A stretch of DNA of 64,000 nucleotides from an uncultured Acetatifactor sp. (GTDB taxonomy: Bacteria > Bacillota > Clostridia > Lachnospirales > Lachnospiraceae), in contig CAKSAN010000009.1 in assembly GCA_934436435.1 (NCBI GenBank), positions 95,066-159,065 on the forward strand, read 5' to 3'. The notes beneath the pieces are model-generated. The model made no database searches. It had not been told where the DNA came from and saw nothing but the letters and a program-made list of their open reading frames with translations. Shown piece after piece: positions 25,607-36,200 of this stretch (positions within the stretch are counted from its first letter, which is position 1; the number at the start of each line of letters is the position of its first letter). The position numbers were made by a program, and so were the translations under genes.

Positions 25607-26113
25607 TTATCTAAGATCTAATACCATCAGATCGAAATCGTAATATTCCCCGTTAATTTTAAAATACGCCGGTGAGGTTCCGATTTTCCGGAATCCGAAC
25701 TTTTCATACATCTGGATAGCCCGCCGGTTGTCGCTCCGCACTTCCAGATTGATCAGTTCTATCGTATGTTCTTTTGCATATTCGATAATCTTTTGCAACA
25801 GAGCACTGCCGATGCCCTGGCTCCATTCCGACTTTGCCACAGAAACTCCGAATTCAGCTCGATGGTTCATCCTTCTTGGGAATCCGTTCAGGCTGGCATC
25901 TCCCACAATTTCTCCCTTCTTCCACGCCAGATAGAGAACGGAATGTTCCTCCTCTTTCATGCTCTGTATAAACTTCTCTTCTGCTTCTATGGAAATAGGC
26001 ATCCCTTCTTTTCCGAAAGACAGGTAATCTGTCTCTCTGCCTACCTTTGCCAGAAATGCAATGAGCTTCTCCGCATCCTCAGGTGTCGCTTCTTTTATAT
26101 CAAAATCCTCCAT
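25607..26113 (-). CDS. GNAT family N-acetyltransferase
   Basis: A 168-residue acetyl-CoA-dependent transferase. The acetyl-CoA binding motif is visible as SEWSQGIGSALLQKIIEYA, preceded by GEIVGDASLNGF and followed by INLEVRSDNRRAIQMYEKFGFRKIG. The substrate is unknown. It lies 35 bp from the Nudix gene on the same strand. Confidence 0.92.
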   Translation of the reverse strand: MEDFDIKEATPEDAEKLIAFLAKVGRETDYLSFGKEGMPISIEAEEKFIQSMKEEEHSVLYLAWKKGEIVGDASLNGFPRRMNHRAEFGVSVAKSEWSQGIGSALLQKIIEYAKEHTIELINLEVRSDNRRAIQMYEKFGFRKIGTSPAYFKINGEYYDFDLMVLDLR

Positions 26114-26170
26114 GGTTATCTCCTGCCCTTCTACAATTTGTTGATTGATCTGATCTGCAATCTTACAAAT

Positions 26171-26470
26171 TTATTCGTAATCAAAGATGGTCTTTGTCTG
26201 GATATACTCCCCGTATTTTGCTTTCCATTCCTGATGTGCCGCGGAAGCATCATACACAGGCAACGTTTCCGGCTCCATTTCCATCTCGATCATCAGATCG
26301 TGACGGTTCGACCTTGGCGTCACATTTTCATAAATATTCACGGTATGGACACCCTCGATCTGCTTTGCCCCATCGAAGATCTCCCGGATGTCCGCAAGCA
26401 TCTTTCTGCTCGCCGCATCTTCCCTGTTCCATACATTCTCTTTAAACTTCACAATGATCAAGTGCTTCAT
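26171..26470 (-). CDS. Dabb family stress-responsive alpha/beta-barrel protein
   Basis: A 99-residue protein with MKHLIIVKFKENV at the start and HDLMIEMEMEPETLPVYDASAAHQEWK, the Dabb ferredoxin-like fold signature. These proteins form dimers; most have no assigned reaction. It lies 57 bp from the GNAT gene. Confidence 0.88.
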   Translation of the reverse strand: MKHLIIVKFKENVWNREDAASRKMLADIREIFDGAKQIEGVHTVNIYENVTPRSNRHDLMIEMEMEPETLPVYDASAAHQEWKAKYGEYIQTKTIFDYE

Positions 26471-26510
26471 TTTTCACATATCTCCTTTATCTTGCTGTTG
26501 CTGATATGTT

Positions 26511-27320
26511 TTATCCTACCACGGCATCACCTCTGCTACAACCAAAATATTCCTGCAAAATTATTTCTACTTTATCTGCATTCAGAGGGCACTGTTTTGT
26601 TTCGTATGTAAGAATCAAGTTTACAGAAGGAATGATGCCATGTCGACAATATAATTTTATTTTGTCACAGGCATGATTGCAATATTCCGGATTACCCATC
26701 ATCCCAAAGTGCTCCCAATAATATACCTGTCCCGTTTTAGGATGCCGAATCGTAAAATCCGGATATAAAATTGTTCCATCCAAAACCAATTTTTCTTCAT
26801 AGTGAAACGGTATTTTATTTTGATAAAGCATTCTGTCAATAATTGCCTCTGATTTAGACCGCAGCATTTTCCCATGTGTTCCTTGTACCAGAAGATTTTC
26901 CGGATGTTTTGTGCTTTTTTCGTAAGGTTCCTCCTGCCATCTTTGGAGTTCCTTATCCAATGGTCTGAAATTTTTAGCCAATAATCTTCCATACTCTGGA
27001 TGGTTCAACAAATATTCGGAACTTACTTTGATTTTGTCTGTTTTTCTTAAATAGGCATTCCATCCTGCAACCTCACTCTCCAGTTCCTTTTTTCTGCATT
27101 CACAATATTTCTTCAATGCCAGTGTTTCCGCCTGATTTCTTTCCGTTTTGGGGAGATAGTGTAGTCCTTTTTCCCCTTTCACTTTCCATTTATAACGGTT
27201 TTCATTTTTAAGGCATTGCAATTCCCCTTGGGGAAATTTTTTCTCCAGTTTTGTTATTTTCTCTAATTCCTTATTAATTTCTTTTATTCTATTTTCTATA
27301 TTTTCACGCGTAATCTTCAC
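26511..27320 (-). CDS. Hypothetical protein with PD-(D/E)XK nuclease-like core
   Basis: A 269-residue protein. The first 120 residues are a charged helical region. From about residue 155 the pattern RSKSEAIIDRMLY, YEEKLVLDGTILYPDFTI and YYWEHFGMM resembles a PD-(D/E)XK nuclease core (Glu on the first helix, PD on strand 2, Glu on strand 3), although the last motif is EHF rather than ExK. It is related to a common uncharacterised Lachnospiraceae family; a DNA nuclease role is inference. The start is close to the 52-bp repeat array, which occupies its upstream region. Confidence 0.65.
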   Translation of the reverse strand: MKITRENIENRIKEINKELEKITKLEKKFPQGELQCLKNENRYKWKVKGEKGLHYLPKTERNQAETLALKKYCECRKKELESEVAGWNAYLRKTDKIKVSSEYLLNHPEYGRLLAKNFRPLDKELQRWQEEPYEKSTKHPENLLVQGTHGKMLRSKSEAIIDRMLYQNKIPFHYEEKLVLDGTILYPDFTIRHPKTGQVYYWEHFGMMGNPEYCNHACDKIKLYCRHGIIPSVNLILTYETKQCPLNADKVEIILQEYFGCSRGDAVVG

Positions 27321-27334
27321 TTTTCCTCCTTCTG

Positions 27335-27656
27335 CGCCCCGGCTCCCAGGCTTCCCCGGGGCTTATTCCTACTTTTTCCTCTCCTACGCCCCGGCTCCAC
27401 GACTTCCACGGGGCTTATTCTTACTTTTCCTTCTTCTACGCCCCGGCTCCCAGACTTCCACGGGGCTTATTTTTACTTTTCTTTCTTCTACGCCCCGGCT
27501 CCCAGACTTCCACGGGGCTTATTCTTACTTTTCTTTCTTCTATGCCCCGGCTCCCAGACTTCCCCGGGGCTTATTTTTACTTTTCTTTCTTCTACGCCCC
27601 GGCTCCCAGACTTCCCCGGGGCTTATTCTTACTTCTCCTTCTTCTACGCCCCGGCT
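27335..27656. repeat. Tandem array of six 52-bp hairpin repeats
   Basis: Units start at 27335, 27387, 27439, 27491, 27543 and 27595, exactly 52 bp apart, with a seventh partial at 27647. Each begins CGCCCCGGCTCC and contains CGGGGC, so every unit folds into a GC-rich hairpin, followed by a T-rich run (TTATTCTTACTTTT). The array fills the gap between comEC (ending 27674) and the next minus-strand gene start at 27320. Each unit looks like a plus-strand terminator. Confidence 0.93.
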
Positions 27657-27673
27657 TGCCCACAACCTTGAAC

Positions 27674-30490
27674 CTATTCTCCTTCCAGATACCCTCGCAG
27701 TCGTTTTCCATGGGAATCCACGGCTACTGTCAGGGCTCCGTAGTCTGTGGTGCAGTACCAGGGGACACTGGCGTCTTCGAGGCGCTGCAGGGTCCCGGCA
27801 TGGGGATGTCCGTAGGAATTGTTGCGGCCGCAGGAAATGATTGCGGCAGTGGGGCTGGCGGCGGCAAGGAACTCGGAGCTGGTGGAATAACCGGAACCGT
27901 GGTGCGCCACCTTCAGAATGTCTACTGTGAATGCCCCCTGTCTGCGCTGTTCCCGCGACTCTTGCGATTCCTGCAACGTCTGCAATTCCTGTATCAGCTG
28001 CCGCTCCCCTTCTCCTTCCACATCCCCGGTCAGAAGGATGCTTATTTTCCCGGTACGCCCGACGGAATCATTGCCCTCACCGGCACCACTGATTCCCCTG
28101 TTCTCACCGGCACCGACAGTTCCCTTACTGCCATCGGCCACTCCGGCAGCAAATCTTCCATCCACTGCACTTTCTTCCATGGCAGCGGATGCCATAGCAT
28201 CTGCCGTTATGGTATCTACTGCTGCATGCTGCCCTGTCTCCTTCGCATACACTTCCACATAAAAGCATTCCGAATAGGCATTGGCATCCGCCAGAGTTGT
28301 ATTCTCCTCTGGGTGCAGGCACAGCAGCCGCAACTGACTGTCTCTGATCTCATCCCCGCATTTTATGTAAGTTACCGTCGTGCCGGCCCCCTCCGCAGCG
28401 GTGAGCAGCCCCGCAAAAGCCTCCTCCCGATCCGCTTCCTGAATGGCCGGCAGGAACAACTGCTCCACAGAAATTCCCCACTTCTCGCTATTTCCCAGCA
28501 ATTCCAATACCCCATTCATGTGATCTTCATCGGGATGCGATACGAATACCGCGCGGAGAGAACGAATCCCCTGACTCTTGAGATAAGGCTTCAACACATA
28601 TTCACCGACTTTCTTTCGGCTGGTACTGCCGCAGTCAAAAAGGTATGCCCCCTGTGCAGTTTCCACTACAATGCCATCTCCCTGTCCCACGTCCAGAAAA
28701 ACTATTCTGCTGCTGTTGTCAAATTTCCCTGTCAGCAGAAAGACGAGCAAACCTAAGAATACCATCGTCGCAATTCTTCCATAAAATCCATTTCCATGTG
28801 CAATTATGCCCTGCCATGCCTGCCACAATTCCCCCAAAAAGTACCGCCCTCTTCCGGAACAGACCCCGGAGCATATCCCAGAACTCATTCTCTTTTCCCC
28901 ATTTGTAAAATGAAATTGGTTGGCCATCTTGCATCCCCCTCGATGTTGTCCTTCCCCTCTGCCAGGTTTCGGCGCGCAAGTTCTCCGCTTTTCCCATTCT
29001 TTCATATAGTGTCTGACCAGAGCCAACACAAACAGCCCGGCATAATAGATAACGATCTGCCACACTGCCGGTCTCCCCACTGTCCATACCGCTCCCGGCA
29101 GTTCCTGGAACCGCTCACAGATCCACTCATACCACCACAGAATCAGACAATCCACCGTGCCTATGATTCCACATCCCGGGATCAGCGAAATGATGCCGCC
29201 TGCCATCACCATACTCATAAGCGGCAACACCAGCAGATTCAACAACACCGAATATACGGGAATCTCGTAAAAGAACCAAAGCTGTACCGGCAAAATAAAT
29301 AAGGTGACTCCCACACTGGTGACAAAACCGCTCTTTCCTGCTGCCAGTACCTGACGGATCCCTTGATATAGTGCTTTGCGCCAGCCTTCCCGGTACTTGT
29401 TCCTCTCATAGGCGGAATCTCCCAAAATTCCCACCACAGTACGAAGCCACCCGGGCATCCCGAAATATTTCCGCCTGCCTTCCCGGACTTCCTTCTTCGC
29501 ATCCGGATCCGACTTCTCTGCCGGATCCCGTTCCCTATCTCTGCCATCTTCTCTGCCTCTTCCGGTCAATACCGGTGTCAGCATACAGATTCCCAGCACG
29601 GCACCAAAGGACATTAAAAAGCTCACATCCCCCAATTGCTCCGGTTCCTGCAGAATCAACAGTACCGCCATCAGCCCCACAGCGGTCAACATATCATAAG
29701 TCCTGCCCACAAACACCCCAAGCATCCGCAGCAGATACATTCCGATGGCACGACTTGCCGACACACTCATCCCCACCATCACACCATACATAAGCAAGGC
29801 AATGATGCCTCCCACCGCTGCCGCCCTGACCGGTGCCCCCAGTTTTTTTAACAGCCGATAGAATCCCATTCCCAATAGCGTAATATGCAGCCCAGAAATG
29901 CTTAAAATGTGGGCAATCCCGTTCCTCTGGTACAGCGCCTTTACCTCCGCATCCAGTTCTTCCTTCTCCCCCAGCAATAAGGTCTGCATAACGGAAGCTT
30001 CTTTTTCCGGGAATACCCTCGCCAGTCTGTCATGTAATACCATACGAAAATCATACAGTTTTTCCCGCAAAAAATTATAGTCCTCCCCGGTTGCCAGAAC
30101 CTGTGCCTTCCGCACTCTGCCGCCGATGCCTTTTCCCACATAATATGCCCGCACATTGAATTCTCCGGGATTGGTTGCTGTCTCAAATTGCGAAAAAACG
30201 CCTTCCAGAGCAATCTGCTGCCCCAGCTTAAGATCCTGATGCTCCTGTACATTTGTCAGCTCACATTGTAATTTTCCAGAATAGGAATATGTCAGATCGT
30301 TTTGAATAATAGAAATTGATTTCAGAATAATCGTTTGAGAAGTTCTTGTGTCTATCCGTCCCGTGATCCTCACCGGACTTCCGTCAGGCGGCAGCCCACC
30401 GTTGTCCCCGGTGTCTGCCCCTGTCAGTATTCTTCCTATGGCGAGCACTATCACGAGACACAGACACCCCAGAAAAAGCGGTCGTCTCAT
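27674..30490 (-). CDS. comEC: ComEC/Rec2 family DNA uptake channel protein
   Basis: Membrane channel that passes single-stranded DNA into the cell during transformation; 938 residues from the ATG at 30490 (GGGAG upstream). An in-frame ATG at 30574 has no ribosome site. Order: N-terminal membrane segments, an OB-like extracellular part (RITGRIDTRTSQTI), the competence domain with IAHILSISGLHITLLG, further helices, then a metallo-beta-lactamase-like domain (FLDVGQGDGIVVETAQG, SHPDEDHMNG, KVAHHGSGYSTS). Two low-complexity insertions, one charged in the membrane part and one Gly/Ala-rich in the lactamase part, enlarge it. It follows the kinase and GerMN genes on the same strand. Confidence 0.93.
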   Translation of the reverse strand: MRRPLFLGCLCLVIVLAIGRILTGADTGDNGGLPPDGSPVRITGRIDTRTSQTIILKSISIIQNDLTYSYSGKLQCELTNVQEHQDLKLGQQIALEGVFSQFETATNPGEFNVRAYYVGKGIGGRVRKAQVLATGEDYNFLREKLYDFRMVLHDRLARVFPEKEASVMQTLLLGEKEELDAEVKALYQRNGIAHILSISGLHITLLGMGFYRLLKKLGAPVRAAAVGGIIALLMYGVMVGMSVSASRAIGMYLLRMLGVFVGRTYDMLTAVGLMAVLLILQEPEQLGDVSFLMSFGAVLGICMLTPVLTGRGREDGRDRERDPAEKSDPDAKKEVREGRRKYFGMPGWLRTVVGILGDSAYERNKYREGWRKALYQGIRQVLAAGKSGFVTSVGVTLFILPVQLWFFYEIPVYSVLLNLLVLPLMSMVMAGGIISLIPGCGIIGTVDCLILWWYEWICERFQELPGAVWTVGRPAVWQIVIYYAGLFVLALVRHYMKEWEKRRTCAPKPGRGEGQHRGGCKMANQFHFTNGEKRMSSGICSGVCSGRGRYFLGELWQAWQGIIAHGNGFYGRIATMVFLGLLVFLLTGKFDNSSRIVFLDVGQGDGIVVETAQGAYLFDCGSTSRKKVGEYVLKPYLKSQGIRSLRAVFVSHPDEDHMNGVLELLGNSEKWGISVEQLFLPAIQEADREEAFAGLLTAAEGAGTTVTYIKCGDEIRDSQLRLLCLHPEENTTLADANAYSECFYVEVYAKETGQHAAVDTITADAMASAAMEESAVDGRFAAGVADGSKGTVGAGENRGISGAGEGNDSVGRTGKISILLTGDVEGEGERQLIQELQTLQESQESREQRRQGAFTVDILKVAHHGSGYSTSSEFLAAASPTAAIISCGRNNSYGHPHAGTLQRLEDASVPWYCTTDYGALTVAVDSHGKRLRGYLEGE

Positions 30491-30580
30491 TAAGCTCCCT
30501 TCTGCAAGCGCCTCACACGCCTGCCCCACAGACCGGATCGTCCTGACACCCAGGTACAAAACGATCCCTCCCATATAAAT

Positions 30581-31504
30581 TTACGGTTCCAAAGTCGTCA
30601 CATAATCCAGATTCCGCTCAAAAGTGGAATTGCTGAAAGTGGAAGGTACCTCTCCGTTGACCAGAATCTGTACCTTGTTGATATTATCCAGTTCCGCCAG
30701 CGAATTCACGATGGAATAGACCGCAACCTCCGTGGATACATTATTCACCACCGTCAGGAAGCTGGAATCCAGATTCACATAGCAGATACCGTCCTTGGTC
30801 AGAACATTGATGATCTTCGTCTCCGGATTGATCACCGGATACAGGCCCTCGATCTGCCCACTGGGGCCGGCGATCAGCTCCTCCACCACGAATCGTTCCA
30901 AAGGAGTATTGGTAGAATAATGCTTTTCCCTGTAGGCCGCGATCAGCTTGTCGCCGTCTGCATTGGCAAAATACAGCTTCACCTTTACCAGTTCATAAGT
31001 GTTGATCTCGTTACCATCATTGTTGATGAACTGATCGGCATTCATCCATCCTACCAGTTCTCCCGCATTATCATATAACTGACTGCCTTCCACGGTAATC
31101 CCCACATATTTCACATCAGACAGCTGCGTAAGAGTTCTTACGATGGCTGCCCGCACCAGTACCTCCGTCGTGGGAGAGAGTTCCGAATACGCCTTGTCTA
31201 CATCGATCAGAAGCTTTCCGTCCTCCACTTCATAGTCCCTGACCTGAAATCCCATGTCAAGCGGCGCTTTGTACTCCAGCTTTTCCGGGGTTGTAGAGAG
31301 ATACTTCATGGTCTCGTCCAGCTGTTCCTCCGGTATTTTGGTATTCAGATACTGTTCATGCACCTCGACCTTTGTCTCTGCCGTATTGACATAATACATT
31401 GATATTTTTTCCCCTGTCTGCGTTTCTGTCTTGCCGCATCCGGTCAATATTGCCAACAACGCAAACAGCATCCCTGTCAAAATATATTTTTTTATTTTCT
31501 TCAT
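30581..31504 (-). CDS. GerMN domain lipoprotein
   Basis: A 307-residue lipoprotein from the ATG at 31504 (an in-frame start 6 codons earlier is possible). The signal peptide ends LTGC (lipobox). Two GerMN-type domains follow (EQLDETMKYLSTTPEKL ... and VKLYFANADGDKLIA ... with VEELIAGPSG). GerMN domains occur in the spore protein GerM and in LpqB of the MtrAB-LpqB system, where the lipoprotein modulates the kinase. The adjacent kinase gene (31 bp upstream) suggests the same relation here; that is inference. Confidence 0.88.
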   Translation of the reverse strand: MKKIKKYILTGMLFALLAILTGCGKTETQTGEKISMYYVNTAETKVEVHEQYLNTKIPEEQLDETMKYLSTTPEKLEYKAPLDMGFQVRDYEVEDGKLLIDVDKAYSELSPTTEVLVRAAIVRTLTQLSDVKYVGITVEGSQLYDNAGELVGWMNADQFINNDGNEINTYELVKVKLYFANADGDKLIAAYREKHYSTNTPLERFVVEELIAGPSGQIEGLYPVINPETKIINVLTKDGICYVNLDSSFLTVVNNVSTEVAVYSIVNSLAELDNINKVQILVNGEVPSTFSNSTFERNLDYVTTLEP

Positions 31505-31535
31505 AGTTACACAATCTTTCATAAAACAAATCCAT

Positions 31536-33059
31536 TTAAGAAGCGATGTATGTCAAGGGAATCTTCACAAGGAAACAGGATCCCTGCCCCTCGGTACTGG
31601 TCACTGTAAGAGATCCCTTGTGCATTAGGACGGCACTTTTGGTAATGGCCAGTCCCAAGCCGGTTCCGCCGATCTCTCTGGAGTGAGACTTGTCCACACG
31701 ATAGAATCGCTCGCAGATGTGTGCCAGTGCCTCCTCCGGGATACCGATTCCGGAATCGCTGACTTCAAAAGTGAAATACTGATGATCCGCATCCAGTACC
31801 ACCTTCACCCAGCCATGATCCTTATTGTATTTGATGGCATTTTCCACCAGATTCGTCATGATCAGTGTCATCTTGACCTCGTCGACCTCTGCCACCACGG
31901 GGCGCACGCTCTCAAATACCACTTCCACGTCTTTTTTGCGGGCAATGGGACGCAGCCTCTTCAGAATCAGTTCCGTCAGGTCATTGATGTTTAACGATAC
32001 GATATTCAGATCCTGCACCTTTTTGTCCATTTTCACCAGTGCCAGCAGATCCGTGATAATCTGGTTCTCCCTGTCGATCTCGGAAGCAATGTCCTCCATA
32101 AATTCCCGGTACAGTTCCGCCGGTGCATTCTCCTGCGCCAGCAGGGAATCTGCCAGTACCTTGATGGATGTCATGGGGGTCTTCAGCTCGTGGGACACAT
32201 TTGCCACGAATTCCTGTCGGGAATCATCCAGTGCCTTCATCCGCTTCAACAACTGATTGAATGCATCTACGATATGCACCGTCTCCACATAATCCGGCAC
32301 GGAAATCGTCTCATCACTGAATCCTTCCTTCACCGCATTGATGGCCTGGGTGACTCTGTTAAACGGCCTCGTCAAAGCTCTGGATAAGACAATGGCCAAA
32401 GCCAGGATCGCCACGATCATAATGACTTCCAGAATGTACGCCTTACGGTTCAGCACTTCCTTGGCATTCACAATGCTGTCATTGGAAATACTGGTCAGCA
32501 TAACGCCGCGGATCGCCTCCGGATTCCGCTTTCCGTTTTCGTCCGTGGTGTTCGCCGTGGTATCCATGATGGGAGTGGTCATCTCTATGTATCCGTGCTC
32601 CGGATCATAGTGAGAGATATTTTCCCCCTGAAAACACTTGATCACTTCCTCGGAAATGATGGTCTTACCTTCGCTGATACCGTAAGTGTCCTTTTCCACC
32701 TTGAAATTCTTGTTGATGATCATAACGCGGCCTTCATACAGATTGGACAGCATCTCCAACTCCGCATTGATGACTTCTCTGGAGTTGCCGGTATCCTCTC
32801 TGACGCCGTGGCTGCTTAAATAATTGTTGCTGACCAGATGATTGGCCAGAATCATCAGCTGATTCTGCACCACCGTGATCCGTTGTTCCACCGCCAGATC
32901 CTCATAATTGCTCACGATACCGTGCCGCATGACAATACAGGGCACCATTCCGATCACCAGAGTCAGCAGGAAGATCCTCGCCCTCAGACTCCGGAGTGCG
33001 ATCATGCTCTCCAGCTTATTCCATATAGTCGCAAAACGTTCTTTATTCCATATTTTCAC
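31536..33059 (-). CDS. Membrane sensor histidine kinase (WalK/MtrB-like)
   Basis: A 507-residue kinase starting at GTG (33059) behind GAGGA. One membrane helix is near residue 30 and a second near 210, enclosing an extracytoplasmic sensor of about 160 residues. A HAMP linker follows, then HisKA with the phospho-acceptor His in FVANVSHELKTPMTSIK, and the ATPase domain with MTNLVENAIKYN (N box), DSGIGIPEE (G1) and GGTGLGLAITKS (G2). Its own promoter lies at 33140-33168 and no response regulator gene is adjacent, so the partner is elsewhere. It heads the kinase, GerMN, comEC run. Confidence 0.94.
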   Translation of the reverse strand: MKIWNKERFATIWNKLESMIALRSLRARIFLLTLVIGMVPCIVMRHGIVSNYEDLAVEQRITVVQNQLMILANHLVSNNYLSSHGVREDTGNSREVINAELEMLSNLYEGRVMIINKNFKVEKDTYGISEGKTIISEEVIKCFQGENISHYDPEHGYIEMTTPIMDTTANTTDENGKRNPEAIRGVMLTSISNDSIVNAKEVLNRKAYILEVIMIVAILALAIVLSRALTRPFNRVTQAINAVKEGFSDETISVPDYVETVHIVDAFNQLLKRMKALDDSRQEFVANVSHELKTPMTSIKVLADSLLAQENAPAELYREFMEDIASEIDRENQIITDLLALVKMDKKVQDLNIVSLNINDLTELILKRLRPIARKKDVEVVFESVRPVVAEVDEVKMTLIMTNLVENAIKYNKDHGWVKVVLDADHQYFTFEVSDSGIGIPEEALAHICERFYRVDKSHSREIGGTGLGLAITKSAVLMHKGSLTVTSTEGQGSCFLVKIPLTYIAS

Positions 33060-33139
33060 AATTATAATTCCTCAAAAACATTTTAAACGGATCAGCTCAC
33101 CTATGAAAACAGGGGTCCCTTTCCATCCATCACAATGCC

Positions 33140-33168
33140 ATTATATACGAATTTATCCCACACCTCAA
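33140..33168 (-). promoter_or_regulatory. Promoter of the kinase-GerMN-comEC run
   Basis: On the minus strand TTGAGG (33163-33168), a 17-bp spacer and TATAAT (33140-33145) precede the kinase start by about 80 bp. Confidence 0.65.
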
Positions 33169-33206
33169 TATGCAGCTGTTAACTTTTCCTATGTATATTA
33201 CAGGAG

Positions 33207-33230
33207 AAGCCCCCGCAAAAATGCGGAGGC
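33207..33230 (-). terminator. Hairpin after the large surface protein gene
   Basis: GCCCCCGCA (33209-33217) pairs with TGCGGAGGC (33222-33230) around an AAAA loop, just after the surface protein stop. The T-tract is short. Confidence 0.6.
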
Positions 33231-33241
33231 TCCGGTATCTG

Positions 33242-36200
33242 TTAATCTGTTTCGGTTGTTTTTCTCTTATGGATCACAAACACAACTACCGCTACGATGA
33301 GGATGCCAAGGACCACAACAGCACCGATCTCCCATGCTGCTGTATCCGCGGGTCCCGTCTTGGGAGCAAGAATCATCGCTTCCACCGTAAATTGGGTGGT
33401 GGCGTCGCCGCTTGCCGAACGAATGGTGACCGTATGCTCACCCTCTGTGAGTGAAGCAAGGTAGTCTGCCTTCAGTTCGACTATAGTACTGCCCTCGCGT
33501 GCCGTGTAGTTGTCAGTGGAAATTACCGAGCCGTCCACAAGAACCTCAATGAAATCAGCGTATGCCGCATCTGACCTGAAAGTCAGCCCGCCCTCACATC
33601 CCTTGTTCCACTTGCCGTTCCCTCCTTCGATGATGGTGGGCGCAAGCTTTTCTAAAGTCATATCGAGGGAAGTGATTTCATTCTTTCCCGCTGCATCGGC
33701 AAAGAGTTTTCCACAGGCATTGCAGCGCCAATACTCCCTGGTACCCGTGTTCGCCGCCGTTGCGGGAACCCCTGCCACCTTTTCCAGTCCGCTGTGATTG
33801 TTGGTATCCATCTCACCGTACTTCGCGTGGCAGACTACACACTCCGCTTTTGCACTGCATGTAGCCGTTCCACCGGTGTGGTTTTCCTTCGCACTGATCA
33901 CATTACAGCGAGAGCATTTGTTCCAATGCTGCGTCTCGTTGCGCTGCTGTACCCTGAAATTATGACCGAGCCTATCCGCAGTCTTTATATTTTCTTTCTT
34001 TTGAACGGCAAATGCCGGGTTTGTAAAGGCTGCCGTGTAGGCGGACAGTTCATCGCATATACAGGACCGGTTCTGCGTCACCACAGTCGCTGCTGTGACG
34101 GTCTCGGTTTCCCTGTGACTTGCATCACGCCCGCAGACTCTCTCCGCCGTGCAGCTTCTGCCGTTCCATGTATAGGCCGGTTCCCCGTAGCTGTGGCCGA
34201 GTTCCCCCGCAGTCTTTATGTTTTCCCTCTTCTGAACGGCAAACGCTGTGTTTGTAAATGTTGCCGTGTAGGCAGACAATTCGTCGCGTGTACAGGACGC
34301 ATGCTGTGTCACGGTGACGGTTGCTGTGACAGTCTCGGTCTCCTTATGGCTTGCATCACGCCCGCAGACTCTCTCCGCCGTACAGCTTGTGCCGTTCCAT
34401 GTATAAGTGGGCTCGCCGTAGCTGTGCCCCAGTACCTGGCCGTATTTCCCCTGGCAGACCGTACAGGTCGCCTGTTCTGTGCAGGTAGGTTGTGCTGTGC
34501 TTGCCGAATGGTCACACAGTGTCCACGCTGCCCTGAGGGTGGTATCACTGGTGATGGGGGCAGTGAAATCAAATGCTGCGCCGCCCACTGTCCAGTTGCC
34601 GAAGACAAAACCGACCTTTGCAGGTGCTGCGGGCGCTGTCGCCTTCTGCCCCCGCAGAATCTTCTGCGGGGCAACCACGCCGCCCCCGTCACTGTCAAAG
34701 TTCACAGTAACCCTTGCGCTGTCCTCGATAGTGCCGGTGCCGCTCACGGTGCCGTAAAAGATGCCGCCGGTGATCGTGCCGTTGTTTTCTACATTGCCAT
34801 GGAAGATACCTTCCTGAATCTCGCCGCTGCAAACGACATCATCGTTGAAGGTACCGCTGATAATATTTCCTGTGCAGATGACTTTGCCGTCTACCTTGCT
34901 GTCGCCCACCTCGATGTCGCCGTCGATTCTGGCATTGTCTCCCATTGTAAATGAACTGGAAGCGTCAGCGCCGGTGACCTTGCCGCGGATGATGCTCTCA
35001 CCGCTCATGGAAAGAGCCCGGAATCCGAGGTTGTCAACTGTAATTTCCGCTTTTTCCTTCATGGTGAGGCGGATGTATATCCCCTGCGTCTCACCTGCCA
35101 GTCCGGCAAGCTTCGCACTACCCTCCACGCGGATTCCCGCGCCATACTGCGGCTGGCTGACCCTCACCGTGCCGCTGCCTGCGCTGGAACCGCCAAAGAC
35201 GATTTTTGCAGCGTCACTTGTTTCATTCAGTATAATCCGGCTGTTATTCTGGGCATTGCCGGTCATGGTAAAGTCCGTTCCGCCATTGATCTGTAGTACA
35301 CCCTCATTTCCGGCGCTGCCGGTCATGGTAAAAGCGCCTTCGTTGATTGCCAAATCCCCGAAGCTGCCCGCCTTGCCGCAGTCAGTAACAGTCAGCGCGC
35401 CGTTGATGCTAAGCTTTGTGTAGCCGTTGCCCGCGCCCTTGACGCTCTTTCCGTTCAGGCAGAGGTTCACGCCGTCCTGCAGGGCTGCCGTGCCGGTGGA
35501 CAGCGTCACATCATGGATGAGATAATAGCAGCCCGCCTTGTCGGGAAGCTGATCGGCTGCCATCCAGGGCATCCAGCTGATATCCGTATGGCTGTCGTGT
35601 CCGTCATACGTCATGCCGCCGCAGAGGCAGTGGATATGGGGGCCGGCTATGTAGATATATTTTGCGGCTCCTATTGTAGCTTTGTCTGTCGCCTCGGTTA
35701 AAACAGCATCCGTACCATCAGAATTATTGCCTATTATCATTTTTCTGTCAGCACCGAGTGTGATGCTAACAGTCCCAGGACCAAGAGTAGTATACAATAC
35801 TCCATATTTTGGATTCGTGTTTGCAGTGACAAGTTCAAGCGTTCCGCCGTTTACCGTGAGTTTCAGGTTTCCATGAGCCAGAGCGAGACCGCTCTTGGTA
35901 AATATAGAAATATCCCCGCTGTTGACAAGCATTTCATTACAGACGATGCTTTCACCCTCGGTCTCGATGGCAAGCCTGCCGTTGCCGCTGAAGGTCAGTT
36001 TATTTGTAAATACAGCCTGTCTCGTTGTCGTTATCTTGTTATTGCCCTTCAGAACAATTTTAAGTTCAAATGGTGTTGTAATTGGTGTTACAATATTTGA
36101 AAGCTCTGCGTCTTTCAGTGTCAGTCTGCCACCACCGCCATTTTCATCATACTCAAAGCTTACGCTTCCGCCGTCACCAAGTACATCGCCCTTGTTCTGT

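Noticed and set aside
27335..27656. The 52-bp repeats as a CRISPR array
   Set aside because: The whole 52-bp unit is repeated; there are no unique spacers and no cas genes nearby.
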